Source: Selenomonadaceae bacterium
Lineage (GTDB): Bacteria > Bacillota > Negativicutes > Selenomonadales > Selenomonadaceae
DNA: 50,856 nt
Reading direction: 5' to 3'
Assembly: GCA_017518105.1 (NCBI GenBank)
Contig: JAFWWC010000041.1
Location: forward strand, 1-50,856
Shown here: positions 24,432-32,396 of the stretch, one piece after another
Layout: each line of letters begins with the position of its first letter
Position numbering within the stretch: the stretch's first letter is position 1
Translations under genes and position numbers: made by a program
Notes under the pieces: generated by a model
Told to the model about the DNA's origin: nothing
The model's input: only the letters and a program-made list of their open reading frames with translations
Database searches by the model: none

Positions 24432-26066
24432 ATGCTGACGACTTTAACGGTTGAGAACTTCGCGCTGATTGAAAACGTCGCTATCGAATTCGGCGCGGGC
24501 TTGAATATCTTGACTGGCGAGACGGGCGCGGGCAAATCAATCCTAATCGACGCACTCGGCGCGGTTTTGGGCAATCGTTGCGGCGTAAATCGAATTCGTA
24601 AGGGAGCAGACAAATTATCAATCGCGGCGACCTTCTCTGACGGTTTGCGGCTTATGCGGACGGTTTCACGCACTGGAAAAGGCTCAATCACTGCAAACGG
24701 CAAGCCAATAACCCTTGCACAGCTGAAAAAACTTTGCGCGAGCTTAATTGACGTTCACGGGCAGAATAAAAGCTTGGAAATCCTTCGCGAGGACAATATT
24801 TATCGGCTAATCGACGACGAACAGATTTTTTCCGAACTAAAAGAGTATCAGCGGCTGTATCGTGCGCTTAATTCAAAGATTCGTGAGCTTGCAGACAAAA
24901 AATCGGCGCGAGCGGACAATCTTAGGCGGCTGGAGTTCTTGCGTTGGCAGGAAAAGGAAATATCTGCGGCACGACTTAAGCCTAACGAAGATGAAACGCT
25001 TGACGCGGAGATAAAAAAGCTTTCGCACGCCGAAAAGATTACCGAACACGTTAAACAGTCCGCGATGATACTAAATGACGGCGATTACGATGTTTTGACG
25101 GCGTTGGCTCGTGTGGAAAAGCATTTGGACGACGTGACACGCTATGACGATAAATTGAACTCGGCACGCAAGCTTTTGGAGGACGCAAGAATTAATTTGC
25201 GCGAGGCTTATGAAGAAATTCGCGATTACGGCTCAAGTTTGGACTTCGCGCCCGAACGTTTGGACGAAATTCAGGAGCGAGCGGACGTTATTTATAATCT
25301 CAAGCAAAAATATGGCGCGTCGGTCAATGAAATCCTAAAACAGCTTGATTCGATACGTGATGACATTGCGGCGGCGGAAAATTTTGATTCGGACGTTGAG
25401 GACTTGCAAAAAACTATCGCGGAGCTTAATCGACAAACCAAATCACACGCGGAAAGACTTCTGCAACTGCGACAGGCGGCGGCGAAGACCCTAAGCAAGG
25501 CGATTGAGGCGGAAATTAGGCGGCTTGGCATGGAACACGCGCAATTTGAAATCGTAATCGAATCGGCAGATAAATTTTCCTTAAACGGCGGCGATAAGGC
25601 AGACATTCTCTTTTGCGCGAACGTCGGAGAGGAAAAATTATCGCTGTCAAAGGTCGTAAGCGGCGGCGAACTGTCGAGAATTGCTTTGGCGATAAAAACC
25701 GTGACGGCTGGGCGCGATAATTCGGCGGCAACGATGGTATTCGACGAAATCGACGCGGGATTAGGCGGAGTCACGGCAAAAACAGTCGCGGAGGCTATCG
25801 CGAAGGTTTCAAGCGGTCGGCAAGTCTTATGCGTCACTCATTTGGCACAAATCGCGGGCATGGCGGATATTCATTTGCAAATTTCAAAATCGGAGCTGAA
25901 TGGGCGCACGATAACCAAAATCACGCGCCTTGACGAATCCGAACGCGTAAAAGAGATTGCTCGCATGGCATCGGGCGAAGAATCCACAATTTCAATCGAT
26001 AACGCCCGCGAAATGATTTCTTCCGCCAATAAATTTAAGAGAATTAATAAGTTTGGTAATGCTTGA
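24432..26066 (+). CDS. recN: DNA repair protein RecN
   Basis: SMC-like ATPase that gathers broken DNA ends in double-strand break repair. The 544 residues have Walker A GETGAGKSILIDALG at about 31-45, DVHGQNKSLEIL, a central coiled coil (about 150-380, rich in E/K/R/A with EKHLDDVTRY), and a C-terminal ATPase half with signature VVSGGELSRIALA, Walker B TMVFDEIDAGLGG and CVTHLAQIA. The ATG touches the pyrE TAA with no spacer and has only a weak ribosome site, so it is coupled to pyrE. The family usually has 550-560 residues. Confidence 0.95.
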   Translation: MLTTLTVENFALIENVAIEFGAGLNILTGETGAGKSILIDALGAVLGNRCGVNRIRKGADKLSIAATFSDGLRLMRTVSRTGKGSITANGKPITLAQLKKLCASLIDVHGQNKSLEILREDNIYRLIDDEQIFSELKEYQRLYRALNSKIRELADKKSARADNLRRLEFLRWQEKEISAARLKPNEDETLDAEIKKLSHAEKITEHVKQSAMILNDGDYDVLTALARVEKHLDDVTRYDDKLNSARKLLEDARINLREAYEEIRDYGSSLDFAPERLDEIQERADVIYNLKQKYGASVNEILKQLDSIRDDIAAAENFDSDVEDLQKTIAELNRQTKSHAERLLQLRQAAAKTLSKAIEAEIRRLGMEHAQFEIVIESADKFSLNGGDKADILFCANVGEEKLSLSKVVSGGELSRIALAIKTVTAGRDNSAATMVFDEIDAGLGGVTAKTVAEAIAKVSSGRQVLCVTHLAQIAGMADIHLQISKSELNGRTITKITRLDESERVKEIARMASGEESTISIDNAREMISSANKFKRINKFGNA

Positions 26067-26079
26067 TAGGAAAAACGCT

Positions 26080-28311
26080 ATGAAAACGCAGGCACCGAAA
26101 AAAAATACTCTCGTGAAGACGGCAATCGCCCTTCCCATAATTTTAATCATAATCTTCGCGGGAATCTATTTTAACCTCTTTGGCATCTTCCGCGACGTGC
26201 CAAAAGTCGAAGTTCAACCTCGAAATACCTTCAAAAAGACTTTGCACGTTGTCACCGACGCCGATTACTCGCCTTATTCCTACGTTGACGAGAATGGCAA
26301 CTATCAAGGCTACGATGTGGAGCTGATTAACGAGATTGCTAACCGTTTGCAGATGAATCTTGACCTAACGCTTATGGATTGGAACGACGCTAACAAAATT
26401 TTCCTCAGCGGCGGCGCGGATATTATCATGAACATGGAAAGCGACCTGATTATCAACAATCCGAACATAATCGCCACGCTCCCGACGACTGAAAAGCAAT
26501 ATGTCGTTTACGGGCGGAAAAATATCTCGTCAGTCGCTGAACTTTACGGTAGGCGCGTTGCTTCGTTGCATAATATGCCCGGTCTCGGTCTCGACGATGA
26601 AATTTCCTACGTTCATTCCTATAAAAAGATTTTTGACGGGCTAAAGAGCGGCGAATACGAATTTGCAATCTGTCCAATACAAGTTGGCGGCGGTTTCGTC
26701 GATAAACTCGATATTGATGGCGTTTTCGCAAGTTATGCCGTTCAACACGTCTACGGAACGCTCGCAATGCACCCAGAGGATACTCAACTGCGCGTGCGCG
26801 TCAATGCCGTCCTAATTCAAATGCAACAGGAAGGAAGACTCGACACTTTAACAAAAAAATGGATTATAAATCGCTACGAGAACATCACGCTTGAAGAAAT
26901 GATTACAAGTCGTCCGTGGCTTATCGCATTGATTATTTCGTCGGCACTTTTAGTGATTTTGCTAATCGGATACACCGTCATGCAAATGCGCTACGTCAAT
27001 TCGCAGGAAGCTTACACTCAACAGCTACAGGAGCATTACGATACGATAAAATTGCAGGGCGAAGAACTAAAAAAACGTCAAGCGGAACTAATCTCCGAAA
27101 AAGAACGCGCCGAAGAGGCTAATAAGGCTAAATCAACGTTTTTATCGAACATGAGCCACGATATTAGAACTCCAATGAATGCAATCGTTGGTTATCTCAA
27201 CTTGGCGAAGGATTTGCATAAAATCTGCGAGGCTTGCCCCTTATACTTGAATAAACCCTGCAAAGATGACGTTCCCGATAAAATGTTCGACTTCCTAAAG
27301 AAGATTGACGCCTCCAGCCAGCACTTACTAGCCCTGATTAATGACGTTTTGGAGATGAGCCGCATTGAATCCGGCAAAATGGAGCTTGAACTCGACGGCA
27401 TGAACATTGTTACGGCTCTTGATGAGGTTCACGACATGTTCGCAACTCAAATGGCAGGCAAAAAGATTAATTTCAGCGTAGATAGCTCCGGCGTCCGCGA
27501 TAAGTTCGTTATTTGTGATAAAAATCGTCTTAACCGCGTCTTGCTGAACCTTTTGAGCAATGCTTACAAGTTCACGCCCGAAGGCGGAGAAATTTCCGTG
27601 ACACTCAAGCAGATTAGTGAAGTCCGCGACGTTTTTGCCGATTATGAACTGCGAGTTAAGGATAGCGGCATTGGCATGACGCCCGAATTCGCCGCGAAGG
27701 TTTTTGAGGCTTTTGAACGCGAAAGAACTTCCACCGTCAGCAAAATTCAAGGAACGGGGCTGGGCATGGCGATTACAAAAAGTATAATCGACCTAATGGG
27801 CGGCACGATTGAAGTTATCACCGCGCCGGGCGAAGGTACCGAATTTATCATCGAAATTACTTTTGAACTCGCCGAAGATATGCAAGAGGAAATTATTGAC
27901 GAGAAAGCCGCGCAGGTCGTCGACTTCACCAATAAAAAACTCCTGCTCGTCGACGATATTGAAGTTAATCGCGAAATTGCTAAGATGTTGCTTGAAAGTG
28001 AAGGTTTTATCGTCGATACGGCAAGCGACGGTTCCGAGGCAGTAAAAAAGGTCGCGGAGAGTGCCGCGGGCGATTATGACGCTGTGTTAATGGATATTCA
28101 AATGCCGATAATGAATGGCTACGAGGCGGCGCGAGAAATTCGCAAACTCGACAACAAAAAACTTGCTAGCGTCCCGATAATCGCAATGACTGCCAACGCC
28201 TTTAGCGAGGACGTGAAGAATGCCCTTGATGCCGGCATGAACGGACATATCGCTAAGCCAATCGACGTGCCAAAGATGATGGAGACGCTCGCAAAGATTC
28301 TTCCAGCTTAA
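26080..28311 (+). CDS. Hybrid sensor histidine kinase with extracellular solute-binding domain
   Basis: A 743-residue BvgS-like receptor kinase. A membrane segment at about 13-37 precedes a type 3 solute-binding (amino-acid-like) domain at 50-275, outside the membrane. A second segment lies at 279-303, followed by a coiled linker, the HisKA domain with phospho-accepting H360 in SHDIRTPMNA, an HATPase domain (NLLSNAYKFTPEGG, DSGIGM, GTGLGMAI), and a receiver domain with D672 (VLMDIQMPIMNG). An insertion of about 20 residues between the two HisKA helices carries C383, C386 and C394 (CEACPLY...PC). No response regulator gene adjoins it. The start at 26080 has AGGA upstream; two earlier in-frame starts overlap recN. 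Confidence 0.9.
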   Translation: MKTQAPKKNTLVKTAIALPIILIIIFAGIYFNLFGIFRDVPKVEVQPRNTFKKTLHVVTDADYSPYSYVDENGNYQGYDVELINEIANRLQMNLDLTLMDWNDANKIFLSGGADIIMNMESDLIINNPNIIATLPTTEKQYVVYGRKNISSVAELYGRRVASLHNMPGLGLDDEISYVHSYKKIFDGLKSGEYEFAICPIQVGGGFVDKLDIDGVFASYAVQHVYGTLAMHPEDTQLRVRVNAVLIQMQQEGRLDTLTKKWIINRYENITLEEMITSRPWLIALIISSALLVILLIGYTVMQMRYVNSQEAYTQQLQEHYDTIKLQGEELKKRQAELISEKERAEEANKAKSTFLSNMSHDIRTPMNAIVGYLNLAKDLHKICEACPLYLNKPCKDDVPDKMFDFLKKIDASSQHLLALINDVLEMSRIESGKMELELDGMNIVTALDEVHDMFATQMAGKKINFSVDSSGVRDKFVICDKNRLNRVLLNLLSNAYKFTPEGGEISVTLKQISEVRDVFADYELRVKDSGIGMTPEFAAKVFEAFERERTSTVSKIQGTGLGMAITKSIIDLMGGTIEVITAPGEGTEFIIEITFELAEDMQEEIIDEKAAQVVDFTNKKLLLVDDIEVNREIAKMLLESEGFIVDTASDGSEAVKKVAESAAGDYDAVLMDIQMPIMNGYEAAREIRKLDNKKLASVPIIAMTANAFSEDVKNALDAGMNGHIAKPIDVPKMMETLAKILPA

Positions 28312-28320
28312 AAATTTAAT

Positions 28321-28347
28321 CCCGTCGACGAGGCGGGCTTTTTTTTT
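28321..28347 (+). terminator. Terminator of the pyrF-recN-kinase unit
   Basis: CCCGTC pairs with GGCGGG (one G-U) across a GACGA loop, followed by nine T. Confidence 0.8.
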
Positions 28348-28360
28348 GCCTAATATAAAA

Positions 28361-28489
28361 ATCCGGTATTTCGGATAAAAATCCTGTATGCTGGATTTTT
28401 CAGTCCCTCTCAAGCCCTCAGAAGGGGCTTTTTTTATTACTTCGCGTATTGACGCCATTTAGCCTTTTGAAAAATCCGATATTCTGGAT
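28361..28489. repeat. Three copies of a 16-base dyad ATCC-N8-GGAT
   Basis: ATCCGGTATTTCGGAT (28361-28376), ATCCTGTATGCTGGAT (28381-28396) and ATCCGATATTCTGGAT (28474-28489), each flanked by A runs on the left and mostly T or A on the right. The first two start exactly 20 bases apart, about two helical turns, as protein-binding sites often do. Operator function is inferred. Confidence 0.6.
28412..28435 (+). terminator. Second terminator-like hairpin
   Basis: AAGCCCT pairs with GGGGCTT around CAGAA, then seven T. Nothing coding lies between it and the terminator at 28321, so it may end a short RNA containing the dyads or act as backup. Confidence 0.65.
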
Positions 28490-28644
28490 TTTCCCATTTG
28501 CACCGAAAATCGCCCCTCAAAAGAGGGTTAAACGACCCGAAACCCTTTTTGAAGCTCAAAAAGCACTTTCAACGCTCAAATTAGCTTTCAAAGTCCGTTC
28601 ACAGCTCCAAAATCCGTTCAGAGCAAAATTTTTCGTCGCGAACG

Positions 28645-28684
28645 CAAAAAAAATCCTCCGCCGAGCTTTTTCGACAGAGGATTT
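28645..28684 (-). terminator. Terminator of the transglutaminase-like gene
   Basis: On the reverse strand AATCCTCTGTCG pairs with CGGCGGAGGATT, then eight T. Its stem arms are identical to those of the hairpin at 1819-1857 on the other strand, and only the loop differs. Confidence 0.8.
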
Positions 28685-28700
28685 AATTTTTTCGAGCGTT

Positions 28701-29516
28701 TCATTGCAGATTCGGGATTACAGACCAGTCGCACGAGTGATGACGCTTCATAACCTCAAAATTCGCTAAAAACCATTCATGAATATTGTATCCGTCATCC
28801 ATTGTCACATCTACGCAGTAAGTTTTTCCGTCAGATAAAGTTATCGTATTCCAAAAATGCCAACTACCATCAAACTTTCCACCAATCCTTCTGACATTAA
28901 GACCTGCCATGCGTCCTAACATATAAAACGCGTCTGAATAGCCTTGACATTGCGCGTAACCGTCAATTAACGCACCTAGAGCTGTTTTATCTCGTTCATT
29001 TTCATTTTTGTATTGTAAAACACGTTTGCAAATCTCATCGTGAATATAACGAGCCTTTTCTACTTCTGAATTACGTTTATTTGCCTCGTAAACTATTCCG
29101 ACTGCGATATTGTAAAGTTTTTGCTCTTCAGCAGTAAGATTCTTCCAAGCCATATGTGGTTCTCTACTAAGATAAGCATTCGCTACGTGATTGCCTAGAA
29201 AATCCTTTGTTATCTTGCAAATAAATTTTCCTGTTCCGAAAGTGACTAATTCTAAATGAACATTAGGAGCTGGGGCAATATATTGAGCAAGTTCAAAGTT
29301 AAAATTATCGAATTCAACTTGATTACTAATTTTCTCACTCAGAAAAATAAAATAGAACGTTGTTTGCCCTTTGCGGCGTCTATTCTCAATATAAGTTGCG
29401 AGTTCGTCTTTAGTGACGAATATTGGAGCTTTATTCCAATCAATATCGGCGGCGGCGGCGATTTGCGCACTCAAAATAAACACGGCGAGTATCACAGCGG
29501 TAAAAATCTTTTTCAC
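28701..29516 (-). CDS. Exported transglutaminase-like protein
   Basis: A 271-residue secreted protein with signal peptide MKKIFTAVILAVFILSAQIAAAA. The C-terminal half is a transglutaminase-like core: cysteine in GALIDGYAQCQGYSDAFYML, histidine in GSWHFWNTITL and aspartate in TYCVDVTMDDG form the Cys-His-Asp triad. Such domains act as proteases, peptide cyclases or cross-linkers; the substrate is unknown. The start is read as the GTG at 29516 with AGGAGG eight bases away; a GTG three codons earlier abuts the ribosome site. The N-terminal 120 residues are unassigned. Confidence 0.83.
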   Translation of the reverse strand: MKKIFTAVILAVFILSAQIAAAADIDWNKAPIFVTKDELATYIENRRRKGQTTFYFIFLSEKISNQVEFDNFNFELAQYIAPAPNVHLELVTFGTGKFICKITKDFLGNHVANAYLSREPHMAWKNLTAEEQKLYNIAVGIVYEANKRNSEVEKARYIHDEICKRVLQYKNENERDKTALGALIDGYAQCQGYSDAFYMLGRMAGLNVRRIGGKFDGSWHFWNTITLSDGKTYCVDVTMDDGYNIHEWFLANFEVMKRHHSCDWSVIPNLQ

Positions 29517-29580
29517 GTCGAACACCTCCTAAAATTTTTCTTATCATAGCAAAAATTTCGTCTCATGCAAGCTAAAAAAT

Positions 29581-29617
29581 AATCCTCTGACGAAAAATAA
29601 ACGTCGGGGGATTTTTT
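29581..29617 (+). terminator. Hairpin upstream of the brnT promoter
   Basis: AATCCTCTGACG pairs with CGTCGGGGGATT (G-U pairs) around an A-rich loop, followed by a T run; T-rich on the reverse side too. Nothing on the forward strand upstream needs terminating, so an insulator role is possible. Confidence 0.65.
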
Positions 29618-29620
29618 GAT

Positions 29621-29648
29621 TTGACAATGGAAATATTTCTGCTAAGAT
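29621..29648 (+). promoter_or_regulatory. Promoter of the brnT operon
   Basis: Perfect TTGACA (29621-29626), 16-base spacer, TAAGAT (29643-29648), directly after the hairpin. BrnT-BrnA operons are usually autoregulated by the BrnA protein; no clear operator is seen. Confidence 0.7.
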
Positions 29649-29666
29649 TGATTTGGAGATGATTTT

Positions 29667-29966
29667 ATGGGCGAAATAGAGATTGGCGATTTGATAGTTG
29701 AATGGGACGACAACAAAGCTGAGATGAATTGGAAAAAGCACAGAATACATTTTGAGGACGCCGCGTTGATTTTTCTTGACGAAAACAGAATTGATGAGTT
29801 TGATGAAGAGCATAGCGATTATGAGGAACGCAGAAAAGTAATTGGCATGGTTGAAAATATCTTATTCGTTGTATATACTGAACGCGGAGAAAAATTGAGG
29901 CTAATATCAGCTCGAAATGCTACGCGAAGGGAAAAGGAGGATTATTATGGGCAGTTTTATAATTAA
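29667..29966 (+). CDS. brnT: BrnT-family ribonuclease toxin
   Basis: A 99-residue RelE-fold RNase toxin of type II toxin-antitoxin systems. The family signature is clear: VEWDDNKAEMNWKKHRIHFE, AALIFLDENRID, EHSDYEERRKVIGM, VVYTERGEKLRLISARNATRRE. In BrnT these include the basic and aromatic residues that cut mRNA. Start has GGAG upstream and its own promoter. The partner gene overlaps its end by 20 bases, the usual toxin-first order for BrnTA. Confidence 0.9.
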   Translation: MGEIEIGDLIVEWDDNKAEMNWKKHRIHFEDAALIFLDENRIDEFDEEHSDYEERRKVIGMVENILFVVYTERGEKLRLISARNATRREKEDYYGQFYN

Positions 29967-30237
29967 ACCTGATATGAAACCGCTTTATACGTATGAAGAG
30001 ATGCGCGAGATAGCAAAAGTTGAACTTGAAAGGCTAAAAAATATAAGCGACGAAGAACACGACAAAGATATTGACTTCAGCGACATTCCACCGACGACTG
30101 ATGAAGAATTTAAGAGATTTTTCAAAATTAATCCAAGAACGCCTGAACAATGGGAACAATATCATAAATACTGTCCTAAACACGTACAGGAACGGCACGA
30201 AAAACAACGTAAACTTTACGGGAGAGCAATATTTTGA
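29947..30237 (+). CDS. Candidate BrnA-type antitoxin, without the usual DNA-binding C-terminus
   Basis: A 96-residue acidic protein that starts at 29947 with a strong AAAGGAGG and overlaps brnT. Position and the DFSDIPPTTDEEFKRF segment suit a BrnA partner, which binds the toxin. Typical BrnA proteins end in a ribbon-helix-helix part with a WFK...GYQTRINAVLR-like motif; here the end is INPRTPEQWEQYHKYCPKHV and a basic tail, with no such motif. It could be a divergent antitoxin that neutralises without repressing. Assignment rests mainly on context. Confidence 0.65.
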   Translation: MGSFIIKPDMKPLYTYEEMREIAKVELERLKNISDEEHDKDIDFSDIPPTTDEEFKRFFKINPRTPEQWEQYHKYCPKHVQERHEKQRKLYGRAIF

Positions 30238-30243
30238 AAAAAT

Positions 30244-30283
30244 AAATCCTCTGACGAAAAAACTTTCGACGGGGGATTTTTTT
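30244..30283 (+). terminator. Terminator between the brnT unit and the CsgG-like gene
   Basis: AATCCTCTG-CG pairs with CG-CGGGGGATT (one mismatch), then seven T. Same hairpin family as 29581-29617. Confidence 0.75.
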
Positions 30284-30284
30284 G

Positions 30285-30313
30285 TTGAGATTTTAATAAT
30301 CGTTTGCTATATT
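30285..30313 (+). promoter_or_regulatory. Promoter of the CsgG-like gene
   Basis: TTGAGA (30285-30290), 17-base spacer, TATATT (30308-30313), starting two bases after the T run of the hairpin. Confidence 0.65.
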
Positions 30314-30339
30314 AGGCAAAAATGGAAGGAGGAGCAGTC

Positions 30340-31194
30340 ATGTTGAGGAAAATTATTGCGGCGATGAGTGCGCTAGCGATTATCTGTTCGCTGAACCTAT
30401 GCGAGGCAAAAAAAGTCGTCGCAGTCATGCCGCTGGAAAATGTTTCGGGCTATGATGAAGAATTAGTCGCCGAAATCATGACGGAGCAATTAATAGTCGC
30501 GATTCATTCAAGTGGACTGTATACAGTGGTCGAACGGGCGCAAATGGGGACAATTTTAAGGGAACAGGGCTTTCAAAATATCGCAGTCGACCCAAGTCAG
30601 GCAGTGGAGCTAGGAAAACTCACCGGCGCGGATTATTCTATGATAGGCAAGGTCACAATGGCAGTAGCGGAAGTAAATCCGACTTTAACAGCCGTTACGG
30701 GTCTAAGCAACATATTTAAGCTTGAGGGGCTAGGAGAAATCGTCGCGGAACACGTTCACAAGGTCAAAGGGCGGATTGCGTTGGAATTTCGCCTAGTAGA
30801 CAACACGACGGGCGAAATAATCATGGCAAAGACGGTAGAGGGTAGCAAAAGCGGTTCAACGGCAAATGCCGCCTTCAATAACGCGTGCAAAGTCGCGGCG
30901 GACAACTTTTTAAAGGAATTAGACAGCATAAATCCGTTTCGCGCCCGCGTAGCCGCCATAAACGGCTCGGATATTTACATTGACCAAGGTTCAAATGCGG
31001 GATTGCGCGTCGGAGATATTTTAATCGTCGCCAGAGAGAGTGAACCTATCGTTGTGAACGGAAAAATCGTTGCAATGAAGCAAAACGAGATTGGAAAGGT
31101 AAAAGTCGTCGAAGTCAATTCGGATTACGCGGTTTGCCGTTCTGAAGGGCTTGGAAATAGTATTTGTCAAGGCGACGTGGTAAAAAGGGGTTGA
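30340..31194 (+). CDS. CsgG-family exported protein
   Basis: A 284-residue secreted protein with signal peptide MLRKIIAAMSALAIICSLNLCEA. The CsgG domain (about 26-205) has KVVAVMPLENVSG, EIMTEQLIVAIHSSGLYTVVER, GKLTGADYSMIGKVT and FRLVDNTTGEIIMAKTVEG. The C-terminal 80 residues (NGSDIYIDQGSNAGLRVGD, EIGKVKVVEVNSDYAVCR) resemble a FlgT C-terminal or SH3-like beta domain. CsgG-like proteins form outer-membrane channels or help flagellar/envelope assembly; the role here is not known. It precedes a FlgT-like gene by four bases, forming one unit. ATG at 30340 has AAGGAGGAG. Confidence 0.82.
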   Translation: MLRKIIAAMSALAIICSLNLCEAKKVVAVMPLENVSGYDEELVAEIMTEQLIVAIHSSGLYTVVERAQMGTILREQGFQNIAVDPSQAVELGKLTGADYSMIGKVTMAVAEVNPTLTAVTGLSNIFKLEGLGEIVAEHVHKVKGRIALEFRLVDNTTGEIIMAKTVEGSKSGSTANAAFNNACKVAADNFLKELDSINPFRARVAAINGSDIYIDQGSNAGLRVGDILIVARESEPIVVNGKIVAMKQNEIGKVKVVEVNSDYAVCRSEGLGNSICQGDVVKRG

Positions 31195-31198
31195 AATC

Positions 31199-32290
31199 AT
31201 GAAAAAGTTTGCGATTATCGTTTTAGCCCTGCTGATAGCGTTAAGTTCGACGGCATTGGCTAAAAACGTGACAGTAACCGGAAAAGGCATGACGCCGACG
31301 GAAGCGGAGAACGATGCGTTGCGTGCGGCGGTAGAAAATACTTTAGGCGTGTTAGTCGACTCGGAAACGCTCGTGCAGAACAGCATGTTGATTAGCGACC
31401 AGATTTATACGCAATCAAGAGGTTTCGTCAATGAATACAGGGTTATTAGTCGTGAAGAAGTCAACGGTACTTGGCTCGTGACGATTAATGCGACAGTCGA
31501 CGACCAACCGAATTCAAAACTGATGAATGAGCTTACGAGGCTTGGAATCATCAATGTACAGCTCCGAAATCCGAAAATCGCCGTTTACGTCCCCGAACAG
31601 CATTTAAATTACAATATTGGCGGTTCGGGCGGCGAAACTGCTATTGTTAAGACGTTAATTAACGCTGGATTTAATTTTGTAACGGAAGTTGGCACGGGTT
31701 TAAACTATCAAAGCCCAATGAGTATGAATGTTGCCCAAATGAAAGCGGCGGCGGAGAAATTCGGCGTTGACATTATGATTGTTGGCGAAAGTTTTAGTGA
31801 GGGCGTCGGCGACATGGGAAATTACTTGCCGGGCAATCAGCGGACGAATATGCAAGCTTGTCGGGCTCGTGTCGAGGCTAAAATGTTCATCGTGCGGACG
31901 GGTCAAGTTATCGCGGCGGACGGCAAATACGGTTCAGCCTATGATAATTCGGAAGCGATTGCCGCTAAGAAGGCTTTGACTTCTGCGGGCGAGCAAATGG
32001 GCAATTATTTCGTCGAACAGATAACGGGCATGTACACCAGCCGTCAGGGCGTCGAAGTGGTCGTTTACGGCGCGGATTTCAGCAAAATTAATCTGGTTCA
32101 GAGCGCATTGGGCAGAATTAGCCGCGTCAAGAACTTCAACCTGTCCAGCTACGAAAATGGGCGTGCAGTCTTTACTGTAATGTATGGCGGCTCCCCGCAA
32201 ACGCTTTTTAATGAGATTCAAGCGCAAACTCCCGCCGATTTGACTTTGCAATCACTAACCTACAACACTTTGACGATTTCTGTCCGCTGA
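31199..32290 (+). CDS. FlgT/LPP20-like exported protein
   Basis: A 363-residue protein with signal peptide MKKFAIIVLALLIALSSTALA. The N-terminal part VTVTGKGMTPTEAENDALRAAVE is the domain shared by LPP20 lipoproteins and the flagellar-assembly protein FlgT; a middle part (IAVYVPEQHLNYN... AEKFGVDIMIVGESF) looks like the FlgT middle domain, and residues 290-360 form a beta-rich end. FlgT supports the flagellar basal body in Vibrio; transfer of that role is inference. The GGTTG-AAATC gap after the CsgG-like gene is four bases. Confidence 0.78.
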   Translation: MKKFAIIVLALLIALSSTALAKNVTVTGKGMTPTEAENDALRAAVENTLGVLVDSETLVQNSMLISDQIYTQSRGFVNEYRVISREEVNGTWLVTINATVDDQPNSKLMNELTRLGIINVQLRNPKIAVYVPEQHLNYNIGGSGGETAIVKTLINAGFNFVTEVGTGLNYQSPMSMNVAQMKAAAEKFGVDIMIVGESFSEGVGDMGNYLPGNQRTNMQACRARVEAKMFIVRTGQVIAADGKYGSAYDNSEAIAAKKALTSAGEQMGNYFVEQITGMYTSRQGVEVVVYGADFSKINLVQSALGRISRVKNFNLSSYENGRAVFTVMYGGSPQTLFNEIQAQTPADLTLQSLTYNTLTISVR

Positions 32291-32325
32291 AAATTATTTT
32301 TTCATTAAGAATCCATTTTTCCTTA

Positions 32326-32354
32326 TGGACAAGACAAAAATAATCGATTAGAAT
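32326..32354 (+). promoter_or_regulatory. Promoter of the 82-residue protein gene
   Basis: TGGACA (32326-32331), 17-base spacer, TAGAAT (32349-32354), upstream of TAAGGAGGAATAG and the ATG at 32397. Confidence 0.6.
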
Positions 32355-32396
32355 ACTGAAAAGTTTTCATTAAGGTTTCATAAGGAGGAATAGTCC

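Larger units (their letters stand above)
28312..28700. other. Noncoding 390-base gap with terminators and dyad repeats
   Basis: Holds terminators at 28321-28347, 28412-28435 and 28645-28684, three 16-base dyads, a CCCTC/GAGGG hairpin near 28513-28527, and a short direct repeat TCCGTTCA at about 28592-28622. I see no gene in it. Confidence 0.6.

Noticed and set aside
28357..28493. Short CRISPR-like array
   Set aside because: Only three imperfect 16-base dyads with unequal spacing (20 and 93 bases) and no cas genes.
28449..28769. A 106-codon forward frame over the noncoding gap
   Set aside because: It starts without a ribosome site, runs through a strong terminator and into the antisense of the transglutaminase gene, and has low-complexity, basic composition typical of noncoding AT-rich DNA.
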